Shown one piece after another: positions 9,463-17,725 of a stretch of DNA of 44,906 bases. The notes below the pieces were generated by a model. It did no database searches. It worked only from the letters and a program-made list of their open reading frames with translations, and was not told the origin of the DNA. Where the stretch lies: positions 1-44,906 of the forward strand of contig NZ_ASSC01000544.1 of assembly GCF_000520735.1 (NCBI RefSeq). Direction: 5' to 3'. Numbering within the stretch: the first letter of the stretch is position 1; every line of letters starts with the position of its first letter. A program made the translations under genes and the position numbers. The DNA comes from Paenibacillus forsythiae T98. Its GTDB lineage: Bacteria; Bacillota; Bacilli; Paenibacillales; Paenibacillaceae.

Positions 9463-9817
9463 GCCTCTCGTTGAACAGTTTCCGTTACTCTTGAATGCTA
9501 TAAATGAGCGATAGTCGGCAGATGAGAGCCATTTATGAAGGCTCCTACAACAGACTCGTTCATTGTTATTTTATCACATATGTCAGACAATTGACGTTTC
9601 AAAAAGCACGGCTTGTCCGGGCCGCTTCATAAATTGTATCAGTTTGTAAGAGTTGCCGCAATACAAGCAGAAACTGCCTGTAACCGAGACTTACATATAT
9701 ACGCACAAGAGCCCCATCCGCTTCACGCGAATAAGGGCTCGGGTTAATTTTTTCAGTTAATGTCTGTTCGCCTATAGAGGGATGTTCTCAAGCAATCGCG
9801 GCAGCCTGGCTCACCAA
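9463..9817. other. Intergenic stretch between hpf and secA
   Basis: No credible gene. The main structure is an inverted repeat at 9709-9740 (GAGCCC ... GGGCTC with further partial pairing inside). On the plus strand it is followed by TTAATTTTTT, and on the minus strand by no T run. It lies about 80 bases after the hpf stop and may serve as an hpf terminator of limited quality, or as a terminator for a plus-strand transcript. No clear secA promoter was recognised. Confidence 0.4.
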
Positions 9818-10369
9818 TCAGCCTTGTTCAATCAAGCCGTACTTGCCGTCATTGCGCTTATACACAACGCTAACCTCGGAAGTGTCAATGTTAGAAAATA
9901 CAAAGAAATTATGTCCCACCATATTCATCTGCAAGATCGCTTCCTCCACGTCCATCGGCTTCAAGGTGAAGCGTTTGTTGCGCACGACCTCCAATTCTTC
10001 ATCCTGTTCCTCCACGGCGACGGCACCCGTCGATCCGTTCTCGACAAATAGCGTCTTCAGGCTTCCCTCCTGACGGAACTTGCGATTAAGCTTGGTCTTG
10101 TGCTTGCGGATTTGGCGCTCAAGCTTGTCCACTACACCGTCGATCGAAGCATACATATCTTCGCTGCGGACTTCCGCCCGAAGCGTGACACCGGCCAACG
10201 GGATCGTCACTTCCACCGTATGAAGACCCCGTAACACGCTGAGCGTCACGTATCCTTCCTGGGTAGGGGGCGCATCGAAATACTTCTCAAGTCTGCTGAG
10301 CTTCTTATCAACATACTCTCTCAAAGCGTCGGTCACTTCAATTTGTTGACCTCGAATGCTGAATTGCAT
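9818..10369 (-). CDS. hpf: Ribosome hibernation promoting factor, long form
   Basis: Long HPF binds the 30S subunit and, through its C-terminal domain, joins two 70S ribosomes into inactive 100S dimers in stationary phase. The 183-residue product has the N-terminal RaiA/HPF fold (MQFSIRGQQIEVTDALREYV ... SRLEKYF) and, after a linker near residue 120, the dimerisation domain (VVRNKRFTLKPMDVEEAILQ, NFFVFSN, VVYKRNDGKYGLIE). The ATG at 10369 is chosen because AGGAGG sits 7 bases upstream. A GTG two codons earlier is too close to that site. An excellent SigA promoter precedes it. Confidence 0.96.
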   Translation of the reverse strand: MQFSIRGQQIEVTDALREYVDKKLSRLEKYFDAPPTQEGYVTLSVLRGLHTVEVTIPLAGVTLRAEVRSEDMYASIDGVVDKLERQIRKHKTKLNRKFRQEGSLKTLFVENGSTGAVAVEEQDEELEVVRNKRFTLKPMDVEEAILQMNMVGHNFFVFSNIDTSEVSVVYKRNDGKYGLIEQG

Positions 10370-10392
10370 GGGCACTCCTCCTTTGCACCTCC

Positions 10393-10421
10393 ATTATACC
10401 AAAACGTAAGCTCCATGTAAA
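10393..10421 (-). promoter_or_regulatory. Strong SigA-type promoter of hpf
   Basis: TTTACA (10421-10416), a 17-bp spacer and a perfect TATAAT (10398-10393) on the minus strand. The start site would lie only a few bases before the ribosome site, giving a very short leader. Confidence 0.8.
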
Positions 10422-10661
10422 AAGTTTAAAATTGTGTAAATACGCTTTCAAGTGCAAAAAAGAAGCCGACCCTTCAGCTCTCCAGACTCCCCTGAATCGC
10501 CTGTCCGCTCCTTACAGCTGCCTCCGCCATGGGCCGCAAAGGCTTGTCAAAGCCTAAGAATGACCTCTACTGGAGTCTCTCGCAGATGTTGCCGAAACGG
10601 TGATTGCTCATGCAGTATCAGGACGTCCAGTCCTTGAGGTTTACACTTTTCTGATAGCATC
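10422..10661. other. Intergenic stretch between csp and hpf
   Basis: No gene supported; short open frames on both strands lack ribosome sites and family features. Around 10459-10472 the minus strand reads GAAGGGTCGGCTTC followed by six T, a weak 4-bp hairpin with a T run just upstream of the hpf promoter. A small transcript ending here cannot be excluded. Confidence 0.3.
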
Positions 10662-10687
10662 AAAAAAGACCCCAGGATAACCTGGAG
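10662..10687 (-). terminator. Intrinsic terminator of csp
   Basis: CTCCAGG-TTAT-CCTGGGG hairpin (10687-10670) on the minus strand followed by TCTTTTTT. The seven-pair stem, tetraloop and T run make it a clear intrinsic terminator about 70 bases after the cold shock gene. Confidence 0.85.
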
Positions 10688-10754
10688 CCTTGTGCTAGCG
10701 TTGTCTCAATTGGCTAACCATCTACCGTATATGTAGGTCGGCTGTGCCGGATGA

Positions 10755-10952
10755 TTATAATTTGATTACGTTAGCTGCTTGTGGTCCGCGTGCGCCTTCC
10801 ACGATGTCAAACTCGACGGATTGTCCTTCTTCCAGCGTTTTGAAACCTTCGGTTTGGATTGCGGAGAAGTGAACGAATACGTCGCCACCTTCTGCAGTCT
10901 CGATGAAGCCATAGCCTTTTTCTGCGTTAAACCATTTAACTTTACCTTCCAT
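10755..10952 (-). CDS. Cold shock protein (CspA/CspB family)
   Basis: A 65-residue single-domain RNA chaperone. The two RNA-binding motifs are plain: RNP1 as KGYGFIE and RNP2 as VFVHFSAI. Length and ending ([10 protein letters not shown]) match the family. The ATG at 10952 has AAGGGA about 11 bases upstream. It is a monocistron with its own promoter (11007-11036) and terminator. It sits between the glycosylation island and hpf, where B. subtilis has no such gene in this block. Which Csp paralogue it is cannot be told. Confidence 0.95.
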   Translation of the reverse strand: MEGKVKWFNAEKGYGFIETAEGGDVFVHFSAIQTEGFKTLEEGQSVEFDIVEGARGPQAANVIKL

Positions 10953-10984
10953 TGCTTAAACATTCCCTTCATCATCAAATGAAC

Positions 10985-10999
10985 GTGAGTTTTGCTCAC
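10985..10999 (-). promoter_or_regulatory. Hairpin in the csp leader
   Basis: GTGAG-CAAAA-CTCAC, a perfect 5-bp stem within the ~50-base leader between the csp promoter and its ribosome site. Leader structure affects cold shock translation in other bacteria; a role here is only inferred. Confidence 0.35.
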
Positions 11000-11006
11000 A
11001 ATTCTG

Positions 11007-11036
11007 ACTATACCACCGCTGCTTCCCCATTGTCAA
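11007..11036 (-). promoter_or_regulatory. SigA promoter of csp
   Basis: Perfect TTGACA (11036-11031), an 18-bp spacer, then TATAGT (11012-11007) on the minus strand. The start site would be about 50 bases before the csp ATG. Confidence 0.8.
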
Positions 11037-11040
11037 TTGG

Positions 11041-11062
11041 AAAAGAAAATGCTTTCTGCATT
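11041..11062 (-). terminator. Possible terminator at the downstream edge of the island
   Basis: AATGC-AGAAA-GCATT followed by TTCTTTT on the minus strand, directly abutting the csp promoter. The stem is only five pairs and AT-rich, so it is weak. It is nonetheless the only terminator-like element between the last island gene (stop at 11334) and csp. Confidence 0.4.
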
Positions 11063-11333
11063 AGAATTCCCAACTGGTATTGTCCCGGAAAACTCCATTC
11101 TGGCAAAGTCAAAATAATGAACATACTTTAACATAACCGCACAGATCGGCTTTGAAACATACTCTAACAAAAATTGCATTAGGATTTTTAATAATGAATA
11201 TTCCCAGGTCTCCAAAACACAAATTGAATACGGGGTGGAGTTGGCAGTTAGGGTAAAGTTAAAAGAGCATGATGCTTATCGTGGCAATGAGAAACTGCTA
11301 CAACCGCTGTCCTTTAATAGCAAAAAGCTCTGA
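11063..11333. other. Gap after the last island gene, possible gene remnant on the plus strand
   Basis: AT-rich spacer. On the plus strand one frame is open from 11121 to a TGA ending near 11333 with no ATG, GTG or TTG start. Its end reads like a protein tail (VKLKEHDAYRGNEKLLQPL), so it may be the remains of a gene whose front was lost when the island arrived. I do not recognise the family. Two similar 12-mers (ACATACTTTAAC and ACATACTCTAAC) occur near 11121 and 11157. Confidence 0.25.
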
Positions 11334-12386
11334 TTATAAGCGCTGAATGGATGGCTGGTAATTTAAAGCCGCCGCTTTTTGGTAGCAGATTCTTGATTTC
11401 GTTTCATTTCCGGTCACCTCATAGAACACACCCAAATTATGAAGAGATGCGTAACTACCCGTACCTATTACACTGTCGTACCGATCGGTTTCTCCAATCT
11501 CTAAACATTGTAAGTAGGCTTGCTCAATCAAAGGCAGTAAACCTATATATTTTTCGGTGTTGCCGAGTATAAGATCGAGATAATATACGCCTGAAGCAAA
11601 ATGAAAATCAGCAAAATCATGCAAAAATTCACGTTCTCTCTCAATTAACCCCAGACCTTCTTCGAGTTTCCCCACTGCAATGATCGCATACAAAAAGTTA
11701 ACTATAACGTTCGGTGCATATATTTCCTTCCTGGTAATAAGCTGATAGGCCTTTTGCAAATGAACATACGCTAAGTTGTGATTTTCAATGGCCTTATATT
11801 CCTTAGCAATTTGATAATGATAATATGGGTCTGAGGGGTCAGCTTCGAGTTCCAGCTTCAACAGAGGGATATTCCTATCCGATTTAACCTTCATATAATA
11901 ACCATCATGTTGTACCTCAACAGATAGCTTCTTGCGGGAAAGATTGGATTGAACCTGTTCATGAATTCGGCCTTCATAGACAATCCCTTTGGGGAAAATC
12001 CTGGAAATATAGCACTGTGCGTAAGCTTCCCCATTCTTATCCATAAATTTATCTATTCTTTTGATCCTTCCGATTGCATTGCCGCCGTTAATAAATTGGC
12101 GAATGGTTTCACCGCATTCATTTGAAATGTACTCATCCGCATCCAAGATCAGGTTCCAGTCTGACGTAGATTGTTCCAGCGCGTAGTTTCGGGCTTCGGC
12201 AAAATGCTGATTCCACGTATAATCGAACACTTTGGCATGGTATGACCGTGCTATTTCCTTAGTATTATCGGTGGACCCAGTATCCACCAGAATGATTTCG
12301 TCAACCAATGAATAAACACTATCCAGGCATCGCGCTAATGTCTCAGCTTCATTTCGTGCAATCATAACAAGGGATAAGGTCTTCAT
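11334..12386 (-). CDS. GT2 glycosyltransferase with C-terminal TPR-like region
   Basis: A 350-residue cytoplasmic glycosyltransferase. The GT-A domain occupies roughly residues 1-190: LSLVMIARNEAETLARCLDS, DEIILVDTGSTDNT, and the metal site DAD at 82-84 in LILDADEYIS. From about 195 the protein becomes helical with TPR-like spacing (DPYYHYQIAKEYKAIENHNL). This architecture is common among enzymes that glycosylate proteins, and the setting points to flagellin. Its ATG overlaps the stop of the pseC-like gene by four bases (ATGA), so it is coupled to it. It is the last gene of the island. Sugar and acceptor are unknown. Confidence 0.85.
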   Translation of the reverse strand: MKTLSLVMIARNEAETLARCLDSVYSLVDEIILVDTGSTDNTKEIARSYHAKVFDYTWNQHFAEARNYALEQSTSDWNLILDADEYISNECGETIRQFINGGNAIGRIKRIDKFMDKNGEAYAQCYISRIFPKGIVYEGRIHEQVQSNLSRKKLSVEVQHDGYYMKVKSDRNIPLLKLELEADPSDPYYHYQIAKEYKAIENHNLAYVHLQKAYQLITRKEIYAPNVIVNFLYAIIAVGKLEEGLGLIEREREFLHDFADFHFASGVYYLDLILGNTEKYIGLLPLIEQAYLQCLEIGETDRYDSVIGTGSYASLHNLGVFYEVTGNETKSRICYQKAAALNYQPSIQRL

Positions 12387-13597
12387 AATAGTCTTCCTTT
12401 AATTTGCATGTGATACTTGCGGTAAACCGTTTCTATCGCATCTACTACCTCGTTCACATTCTGATCGGTCATTTTTGGAAATAGCGGAACTGTAATTGCG
12501 GTCCGATAATACTGTTCAGCATTAGGACATATTCCGTCGCGATAGCCCATTCGCTGATAATAAGGTTGCAGATATACGGGGATATAATGTACATGGACAC
12601 CTATGTTCAAAGAACGAAGTTCATTAAAAATAACGTCGCGGCCAGCGCTAAAATGCTCAGGTATCCAGCGTAGGATATACAAATGCCAGGAAGACTCCGC
12701 CCTCGACTGCTGTCCGGGAATAACAAGTCCCTCCAGCTTGGAAAATGCCTCATTGTATCTAGCTGCGATTTCCCGCCTTCTAGTTACAAAGAAGTCCAGC
12801 TTATCCATCTGGGTGACGCCTAGCGCTGCCTGCATATCAGTCATCCGGTAATTGAATCCGAGCTCCTGCATCTCGTAATACCATGGACCGTCATTGCGAG
12901 TCAGCTCTTCTGGATTTTTAGTCATTCCATGGTTACGAAACAGCAACAACCGTCGATAGAACACTTCATTATCAGTGACAATGACTCCGCCTTCTCCAGT
13001 GGTTACATGTTTGACGGGATGAAAGCTGAACATCGTCATGTCCGCCCAAGCACCTATCTTACGCCCTGCGTAGCTTGCTCCCAGCGAATGGGCAGCGTCT
13101 TCAATGAGTATAAGGTCACGGTCACGTGCAAGCATGGATATTCTGTCAATCTCTACAGGCTGTCCCGTAAAGTCAACAGCAATAATCGCTTTTGTTCGAC
13201 ATGTTATTTTCGACTCGATCTGTTCGGGATCGACATTATAGGTATCCATATCGATGTCCGCGAACACAGGAGTCCCACCCTGATACAAAACACAGTTGCT
13301 GCTTGCCAGAAAAGTAATCGGTGTTGTAATCACTTCATCCCCCTCACCGATACCGGCGGCAAAACAGGCCCCGTGAAGAGCAGCCGTTCCATTGGCAAAA
13401 GCCACAGCGTACTTCGCATTCACATAATTGGCTATCTTCGTTTCAAAAGCTATAATAGCCGGACCCTGAGTAATAAAGTCCCCCCGGAGCACTTTAGTGA
13501 CGGCCTCAATATCCTGTTCGTCAAGCCACTGCTGACCATATGGCAACATGGTGGTACGTACATGTTTCGGCAACGATAAATCAGGCTTCTCGAACAT
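12383..13597 (-). CDS. pseC: DegT/DnrJ/EryC1 aminotransferase, probable PseC
   Basis: PLP-dependent sugar aminotransferase. In the pseudaminic acid route PseC places an amino group at C4 of the PseB product to give UDP-4-amino-4,6-dideoxy-N-acetyl-beta-L-altrosamine. The 404-residue protein carries LPYGQQWLDEQDIEAV, GDFITQGP, ANGTAALHGA, the PLP-nitrogen aspartate in LIEDAAHSLGA (Asp167) and the Schiff-base lysine Lys196 in FSFHPVKHVTTGEGG. The ATG at 13597 has AAGGAGG about 6 bases before it. PseC rather than a legionaminic homologue is inferred from partners PseB, PseH and PseG. Confidence 0.88.
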   Translation of the reverse strand: MFEKPDLSLPKHVRTTMLPYGQQWLDEQDIEAVTKVLRGDFITQGPAIIAFETKIANYVNAKYAVAFANGTAALHGACFAAGIGEGDEVITTPITFLASSNCVLYQGGTPVFADIDMDTYNVDPEQIESKITCRTKAIIAVDFTGQPVEIDRISMLARDRDLILIEDAAHSLGASYAGRKIGAWADMTMFSFHPVKHVTTGEGGVIVTDNEVFYRRLLLFRNHGMTKNPEELTRNDGPWYYEMQELGFNYRMTDMQAALGVTQMDKLDFFVTRRREIAARYNEAFSKLEGLVIPGQQSRAESSWHLYILRWIPEHFSAGRDVIFNELRSLNIGVHVHYIPVYLQPYYQRMGYRDGICPNAEQYYRTAITVPLFPKMTDQNVNEVVDAIETVYRKYHMQIKGRLL

Positions 13598-13624
13598 GTT
13601 CTGCCTCCTTCTCCAAACTTAGGC

Positions 13625-14572
13625 CTATGTCAGACCGCCGGAACGAATCCATTCCGTTGTTCGTGCAATTCCCTCTTCCAGACTGACTTCAGGTTTCCAC
13701 TGGAGCAAGCGTCTGGCTTTGTCGGAATTACACAGCAGCTTCTGAATTTCACTTTGCGGATGAATATGCTCTATATGTCTGATTCGTGCTTTATCACCAG
13801 CTATGAGAAGCGCCAGATCATTAATGGAAATATCCCATCCCAGTCCCGCATTGACGATCTCTCCGTTGACCGCATCCGAGAAACCGGCCGCCACAACAAA
13901 TCTCGCACAGTCCTCCACATACAGGAGGTCTCTGGTCTGTGTACCTTCCCCATAAATATTTAAATCTTTCCCGCTTAAATAATTGTTAATAAAGATCGCA
14001 ACAACTCCACCTTCGCCACCCGTTTTCTGAAACGGACCATACGTATTAAAGGGACGAATAACGACCGTCGGCAGACCATAGGCAAAATAATAGGAGAGCA
14101 CCATGTTCTCGGCCGCCACCTTGGCACCGGCGTAAGGGGAAGCGGGCTTGATGGGATGCAGTTCGGTTATGCCCTCTTTATCTGTACAGCGATCATATAC
14201 CATGCAGGTGCTCATGAATACAACTCTGGTGCGATGCTCGCGACACTGCTCCAGAATGAAAAAGGTGCCAAGAGTATCATTATTAAAAGTAGTTCTCGGA
14301 TCATCGATCGAATCTTGTACGTTAATTGACGCAGCAAGGTGATAGCAGATTTCGAATCCATGTTGACGAAACAAATCCTCCAGGAAAGCTTCGTCCAGAA
14401 TCGACCTATTAATAAACTGCATGAAGCCCGGATGCTCTCGAAACTCCTTCAGATTATCTTCGCGACCATTCGACAAATTGTCCAAAATCCATAACTGATG
14501 ACCTTCATCAAGCAACCGCTTGGCCACCCACCGACCGATGAAGCCGGCTCCGCCAGTAAGAAGAATTTTCAT
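13625..14572 (-). CDS. NAD-dependent sugar epimerase/dehydratase (extended SDR)
   Basis: A 315-residue extended short-chain dehydrogenase acting on nucleotide sugars. It has the Rossmann motif GGAGFIG at 7-13, the active-site SPYAGAKVAAE with Tyr147 and Lys151, and the RPFNTYGP and GEGTQTRDLLYVED substrate-binding blocks. It is not PseB: that enzyme lies at 30809-31813 and is of the FlaA1 type. This one more resembles UDP-glucose 4-epimerase or dTDP-glucose 4,6-dehydratase relatives. It may make a second sugar for the flagellar glycan. It lies between pseI and pseC with short gaps. Confidence 0.85.
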   Translation of the reverse strand: MKILLTGGAGFIGRWVAKRLLDEGHQLWILDNLSNGREDNLKEFREHPGFMQFINRSILDEAFLEDLFRQHGFEICYHLAASINVQDSIDDPRTTFNNDTLGTFFILEQCREHRTRVVFMSTCMVYDRCTDKEGITELHPIKPASPYAGAKVAAENMVLSYYFAYGLPTVVIRPFNTYGPFQKTGGEGGVVAIFINNYLSGKDLNIYGEGTQTRDLLYVEDCARFVVAAGFSDAVNGEIVNAGLGWDISINDLALLIAGDKARIRHIEHIHPQSEIQKLLCNSDKARRLLQWKPEVSLEEGIARTTEWIRSGGLT

Positions 14573-14611
14573 AAACTTGTTCCCTTTCCATACGAATGAT
14601 TCCGAGCAATA

Positions 14612-15658
14612 TTACAGCAAATCCCAGGTTACCGGAGTACCTTTACTGACATCCCTGCCAATTCGCTTACCCAAAAACTGGTCCAGATATTTTGTTGGCA
14701 GTCCTAAGCCGGGACGAATTGCCTTGATATTCTCTTTGGTAAACTCCTCGCCTGATCTCATATCCCGAGAAATATACAAAGAACGGCGATACTTAAGGGA
14801 TGGAGTCTCCCTGTCAGTGGCCCCATAAACAATTTCCCCCTTGGCCTGCCAAGCCCGCTCTGACTCCGCTACCAGGGAAGCAAACTCTGCCGGTTCCATA
14901 GAGAAAGCCGAATCCACCCCACCATCTGCCCGATTAAGAGTAAAATGCTTCTCTATCACCGTTGCTCCAAGCGCAACACTGGCTATGGACACTCCGATAC
15001 CCATCGTATGGTCTGATATCCCGACCTGACAGTTGAACAGCTGTTCCATATGAGGGATTGTTAATAAATTCGTGTTGTCGGGCGCTGCCGGATAAGTACT
15101 GGTACATTTCAGCAGCACGATGGGCCCTGCGCCAGCTTCTCTTGCAGCTTGCATCGTATCAGCCAATTCCGCAATTGAAGCCATACCGGTCGAGATAATC
15201 ATCGGCTTGCCTGTGGAAGCAACTTTTCGAATGAGCTGAATATCTGTATTTTCAAAGGATGCTATTTTATAGGCCGGGACATTCAGCGATTCGAGAAAGT
15301 CCACCGCAGTCTCATCAAAGGGAGTGCTGAAAGCAAGCATTCCAAGCTCCTCGCACCTCTGGAAAATTGTCTTATGCCACTCCCAAGGCGTATATGCCTC
15401 CTGATAGAGTTTGTACAGAGAAGTACCTTTCCACAGATTTTCCGAATCTTCTATGAAAAAGTCCCCCTCATCCATGTCAAGTGTCATCGTATCGGCCGTA
15501 TACGTTTGCAACTTTACAGCATCTGCTCCCGCTCTGGCGGCAGCCTCGACGATTGACAGGGCTCGCTCCAGTGAATGGTTATGATTACCGGACATCTCAG
15601 CGATAACAAACGGTTTGTGCTGTTTTCCAATCAGCCGGCCTCCAATTTGAAATTCCAT
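14612..15658 (-). CDS. pseI: Pseudaminic acid synthase (NeuB family)
   Basis: NeuB-type enzyme that condenses 2,4-diacetamido-2,4,6-trideoxy-L-altrose with phosphoenolpyruvate to give the nine-carbon acid. The 348 residues contain FVIAEMSGNHNHSLERA, ADAVKLQTYTADTMTLD, YKIASFENTD, ISTGMASIAE, LLKCTSTYPA, ISDHTMGIG and EKHFTLNRADGG of the TIM barrel, then a SAF domain (RRSLYISRDMRSGEEFTKEN). The frame is open to 15730, but the earlier part overlaps the methyltransferase and lacks family features. The ATG at 15658 has a GGAG 7 bases upstream. The GNHNHS form of the first motif is the PseI-like one. Confidence 0.92.
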   Translation of the reverse strand: MEFQIGGRLIGKQHKPFVIAEMSGNHNHSLERALSIVEAAARAGADAVKLQTYTADTMTLDMDEGDFFIEDSENLWKGTSLYKLYQEAYTPWEWHKTIFQRCEELGMLAFSTPFDETAVDFLESLNVPAYKIASFENTDIQLIRKVASTGKPMIISTGMASIAELADTMQAAREAGAGPIVLLKCTSTYPAAPDNTNLLTIPHMEQLFNCQVGISDHTMGIGVSIASVALGATVIEKHFTLNRADGGVDSAFSMEPAEFASLVAESERAWQAKGEIVYGATDRETPSLKYRRSLYISRDMRSGEEFTKENIKAIRPGLGLPTKYLDQFLGKRIGRDVSKGTPVTWDLL

Positions 15659-15675
15659 ACTTAATCTCCATCTCC

Positions 15676-16590
15676 TTAGGCAAAATCCATAAAATGCGTG
15701 GCGACAATGGCGTTCTGGGGCAACAAACATGGGATGCCGTCAAGAATTGGGTAAGCCAACATGCTCTCAGGAGAATAGTACGCTGATTTCAACCGTTGTA
15801 TCCGCGCTTTAGTGAGAGGGCAGCATAGGGGGCTTTGAGACCCCGTAGGATCATTCTCGGCGCCACCATCTTTTTGGATAATAATAAGACCTGTAGGATT
15901 TAATGGATTCAACGATATATCGAAAGGTCGATGCTCCAAGATATGATACCCCAGATCCTTGACCGTACTATATAGATTAGTAATATAACCATGGGACCGC
16001 ATCCGTTGTTGTGCCTGCCCATCCGCAAATTCAAATGCCGGCTCGACCAGCACTAAGTAATTTCGGGCAATCCGATACAGCTCGCTTAGCGCTTCCTGCT
16101 CTCTCCCCCCATTTGGTTCAATGGAATGAACTGTGTAAACCACATCAATCGAGTTATCGAGAAACGGGCTGCAGAATAAATCAGCAACAAACAGTTCAAT
16201 CCCCTCAACCTCAATATCGGCCAAAAATCTTTCAGCATATTTGATTCGTGACCAAGAAAGGTCAAAGCCGTAAATGTGTTGCGGGGTAAGTTCCAAACGG
16301 GAAACAGTGTTGCCAAGTGTTACTGCTTCCCCTACGCCTGCTTCCATCAGTGAAGAAAAGCTTCCTAATTGATTTAGTACATCAGCAAGTCTTTCACAAA
16401 AAGAATCTCGTAACTCCTTATTATCCTTATAGTGTTGTATATAGCTTCCAGCTTGAAAATCATAACTGATCAAGATTTGATAGGTAGAATTTTCTTGATT
16501 TACACTGCCCTTTTTAAGATAATTCATAATATTCCCATGATTCGAATATAACGTTTTTACTTCGTTCAGAATTTTCAAGTCCTCTTCCAT
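15676..16590 (-). CDS. SAM methyltransferase with C-terminal Trm112-like segment
   Basis: A 304-residue predicted class I methyltransferase. The SAM-binding core begins around residue 80 (SLMEAGVGEAVTLG, YGFDLSWSRIKYAE, DLFCSPFLDNSIDVVYTVH). The last ~55 residues (CCPLTKARIQRL ... SMLAYPILDGIPCLL) look like a Trm112-type small domain fused to the enzyme. It ends 17 bases before pseI and has AGAGGAG before its ATG. The position between pseG and pseI suggests methylation of the nonulosonic acid or its precursor. Substrate is unknown. Confidence 0.8.
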   Translation of the reverse strand: MEEDLKILNEVKTLYSNHGNIMNYLKKGSVNQENSTYQILISYDFQAGSYIQHYKDNKELRDSFCERLADVLNQLGSFSSLMEAGVGEAVTLGNTVSRLELTPQHIYGFDLSWSRIKYAERFLADIEVEGIELFVADLFCSPFLDNSIDVVYTVHSIEPNGGREQEALSELYRIARNYLVLVEPAFEFADGQAQQRMRSHGYITNLYSTVKDLGYHILEHRPFDISLNPLNPTGLIIIQKDGGAENDPTGSQSPLCCPLTKARIQRLKSAYYSPESMLAYPILDGIPCLLPQNAIVATHFMDFA

Positions 16591-16663
16591 TATACTCTCC
16601 TCTATCCATCAATCAGGTTGTAAAATCCTCAAAGAATCTTCGTTTGTTACAATCATCTCTTTC

Positions 16664-17725
16664 TTACTCCATCATCATTACTTCGACCACACGGCTAGTT
16701 ATAGATTCTGGGCTGCTTCCCACCAAATCCAATGAGCGACTACTCATTCGGACTAATTGCTCCGGTGAATTCATAGCCCTATATAATATATCGGCATAAT
16801 GACTCGAATTTATTTCATTATGATATCCTGTTTTCCAGACTGCACCAAGACGCTCAGCTAGGCAGACTGAATCTTTCTGATTATCAGCTACAATCGTTAT
16901 AGCCGACGGCAAACCTAAATAACAACGCTCCCACATGGAAATGCCTCCCGCACCTAAGGCAAAATCTGCAGAAGCAATAAAATTTGCCATATTCTCAACC
17001 TGTATGTGCAAGTTTGCACGGCCAAGAAGCAGGCATTTTTGTTGTATCCCTGCCCTATATTCATATGTCTGGCCAACAATAACATCAACTTCTATATTCG
17101 GACGGAGCCGAATCAAAGCATCAAGCGCTTTTTCAGTCTCGTTCGTTGAATCACTACCGCCAAAAAAAACTAAGAGCCGGCGAATTTCTCCGGTTCTTTG
17201 TCTTAAATTGCGACGTTCGTTTAAAAAAATCGGCCTCAATAATAAGTAAGACGGGCCTAACAATAATCTGCAACTCTCAGGTACCAGCCCCATATATCTA
17301 AGCTCAGCATTTTCCGCCAAATTCTGATCCAGAAGTATATCCGCATGATGTCTACGATTAGCCAAATCATCAATGACAAGTATTTTACATGTATGCGCAC
17401 GAACTAACAATTCCCATTTTTCACCAATAGCATAATGGTCTATAATAGTCCACTCGGGGAGTCTTCCTATGTTATGTATAACCTGAATCGTATAAGAAGC
17501 ATCTTTTTCCATATCATCTGGAGAAAGGGGGTGGGTATACCTGGAAAACACACGATAGCCTCTTTGATTGATATAATCCGAAAGGTTTCCCGGAAGATTT
17601 CTGCATACAAATACGGTTTCCAAATGATTCTGCTTCAGTTCATCAGCCAGTACAAGACAACGCATAATATGTCCGGTTCCGATCTCATTCGAGGCATCTG
17701 CACGGATTATCGTGTATTTATGCAT
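16664..17725 (-). CDS. pseG: UDP-2,4-diacetamido-2,4,6-trideoxy-beta-L-altropyranose hydrolase
   Basis: PseG strips UDP from the diacetamido sugar, the step before PseI. It has the GT-B-like fold of MurG relatives. The 353 residues start with IIRADASNEIGTGHIMRC (His19 corresponds to the conserved catalytic histidine). They continue with ILVIDDLANRRHHADILLDQN, LLVFFGGSDSTNET, and the UDP-binding ADFALGAGGISMWERCYLGLP. Its ATG follows the TAA of the cytidylyltransferase gene with no gap (TAAATG), so translation is probably coupled. Confidence 0.93.
   Translation of the reverse strand: MHKYTIIRADASNEIGTGHIMRCLVLADELKQNHLETVFVCRNLPGNLSDYINQRGYRVFSRYTHPLSPDDMEKDASYTIQVIHNIGRLPEWTIIDHYAIGEKWELLVRAHTCKILVIDDLANRRHHADILLDQNLAENAELRYMGLVPESCRLLLGPSYLLLRPIFLNERRNLRQRTGEIRRLLVFFGGSDSTNETEKALDALIRLRPNIEVDVIVGQTYEYRAGIQQKCLLLGRANLHIQVENMANFIASADFALGAGGISMWERCYLGLPSAITIVADNQKDSVCLAERLGAVWKTGYHNEINSSHYADILYRAMNSPEQLVRMSSRSLDLVGSSPESITSRVVEVMMME

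Noticed and set aside
9709-9753. Strong terminator on the plus strand
   Set aside because: The T run follows on the plus strand, but no plus-strand gene leads into it; kept only as a structural note in the gap entry.
10452-10637. 61-codon plus-strand open frame between csp and hpf
   Set aside because: Low-complexity Ser/Pro/Arg translation with no ribosome site or similarity I recognise.
11033-11215. 60-codon minus-strand open frame upstream of csp
   Set aside because: Overlaps the csp -35 region and a terminator-like hairpin, no ribosome site, AT-rich random-looking sequence.
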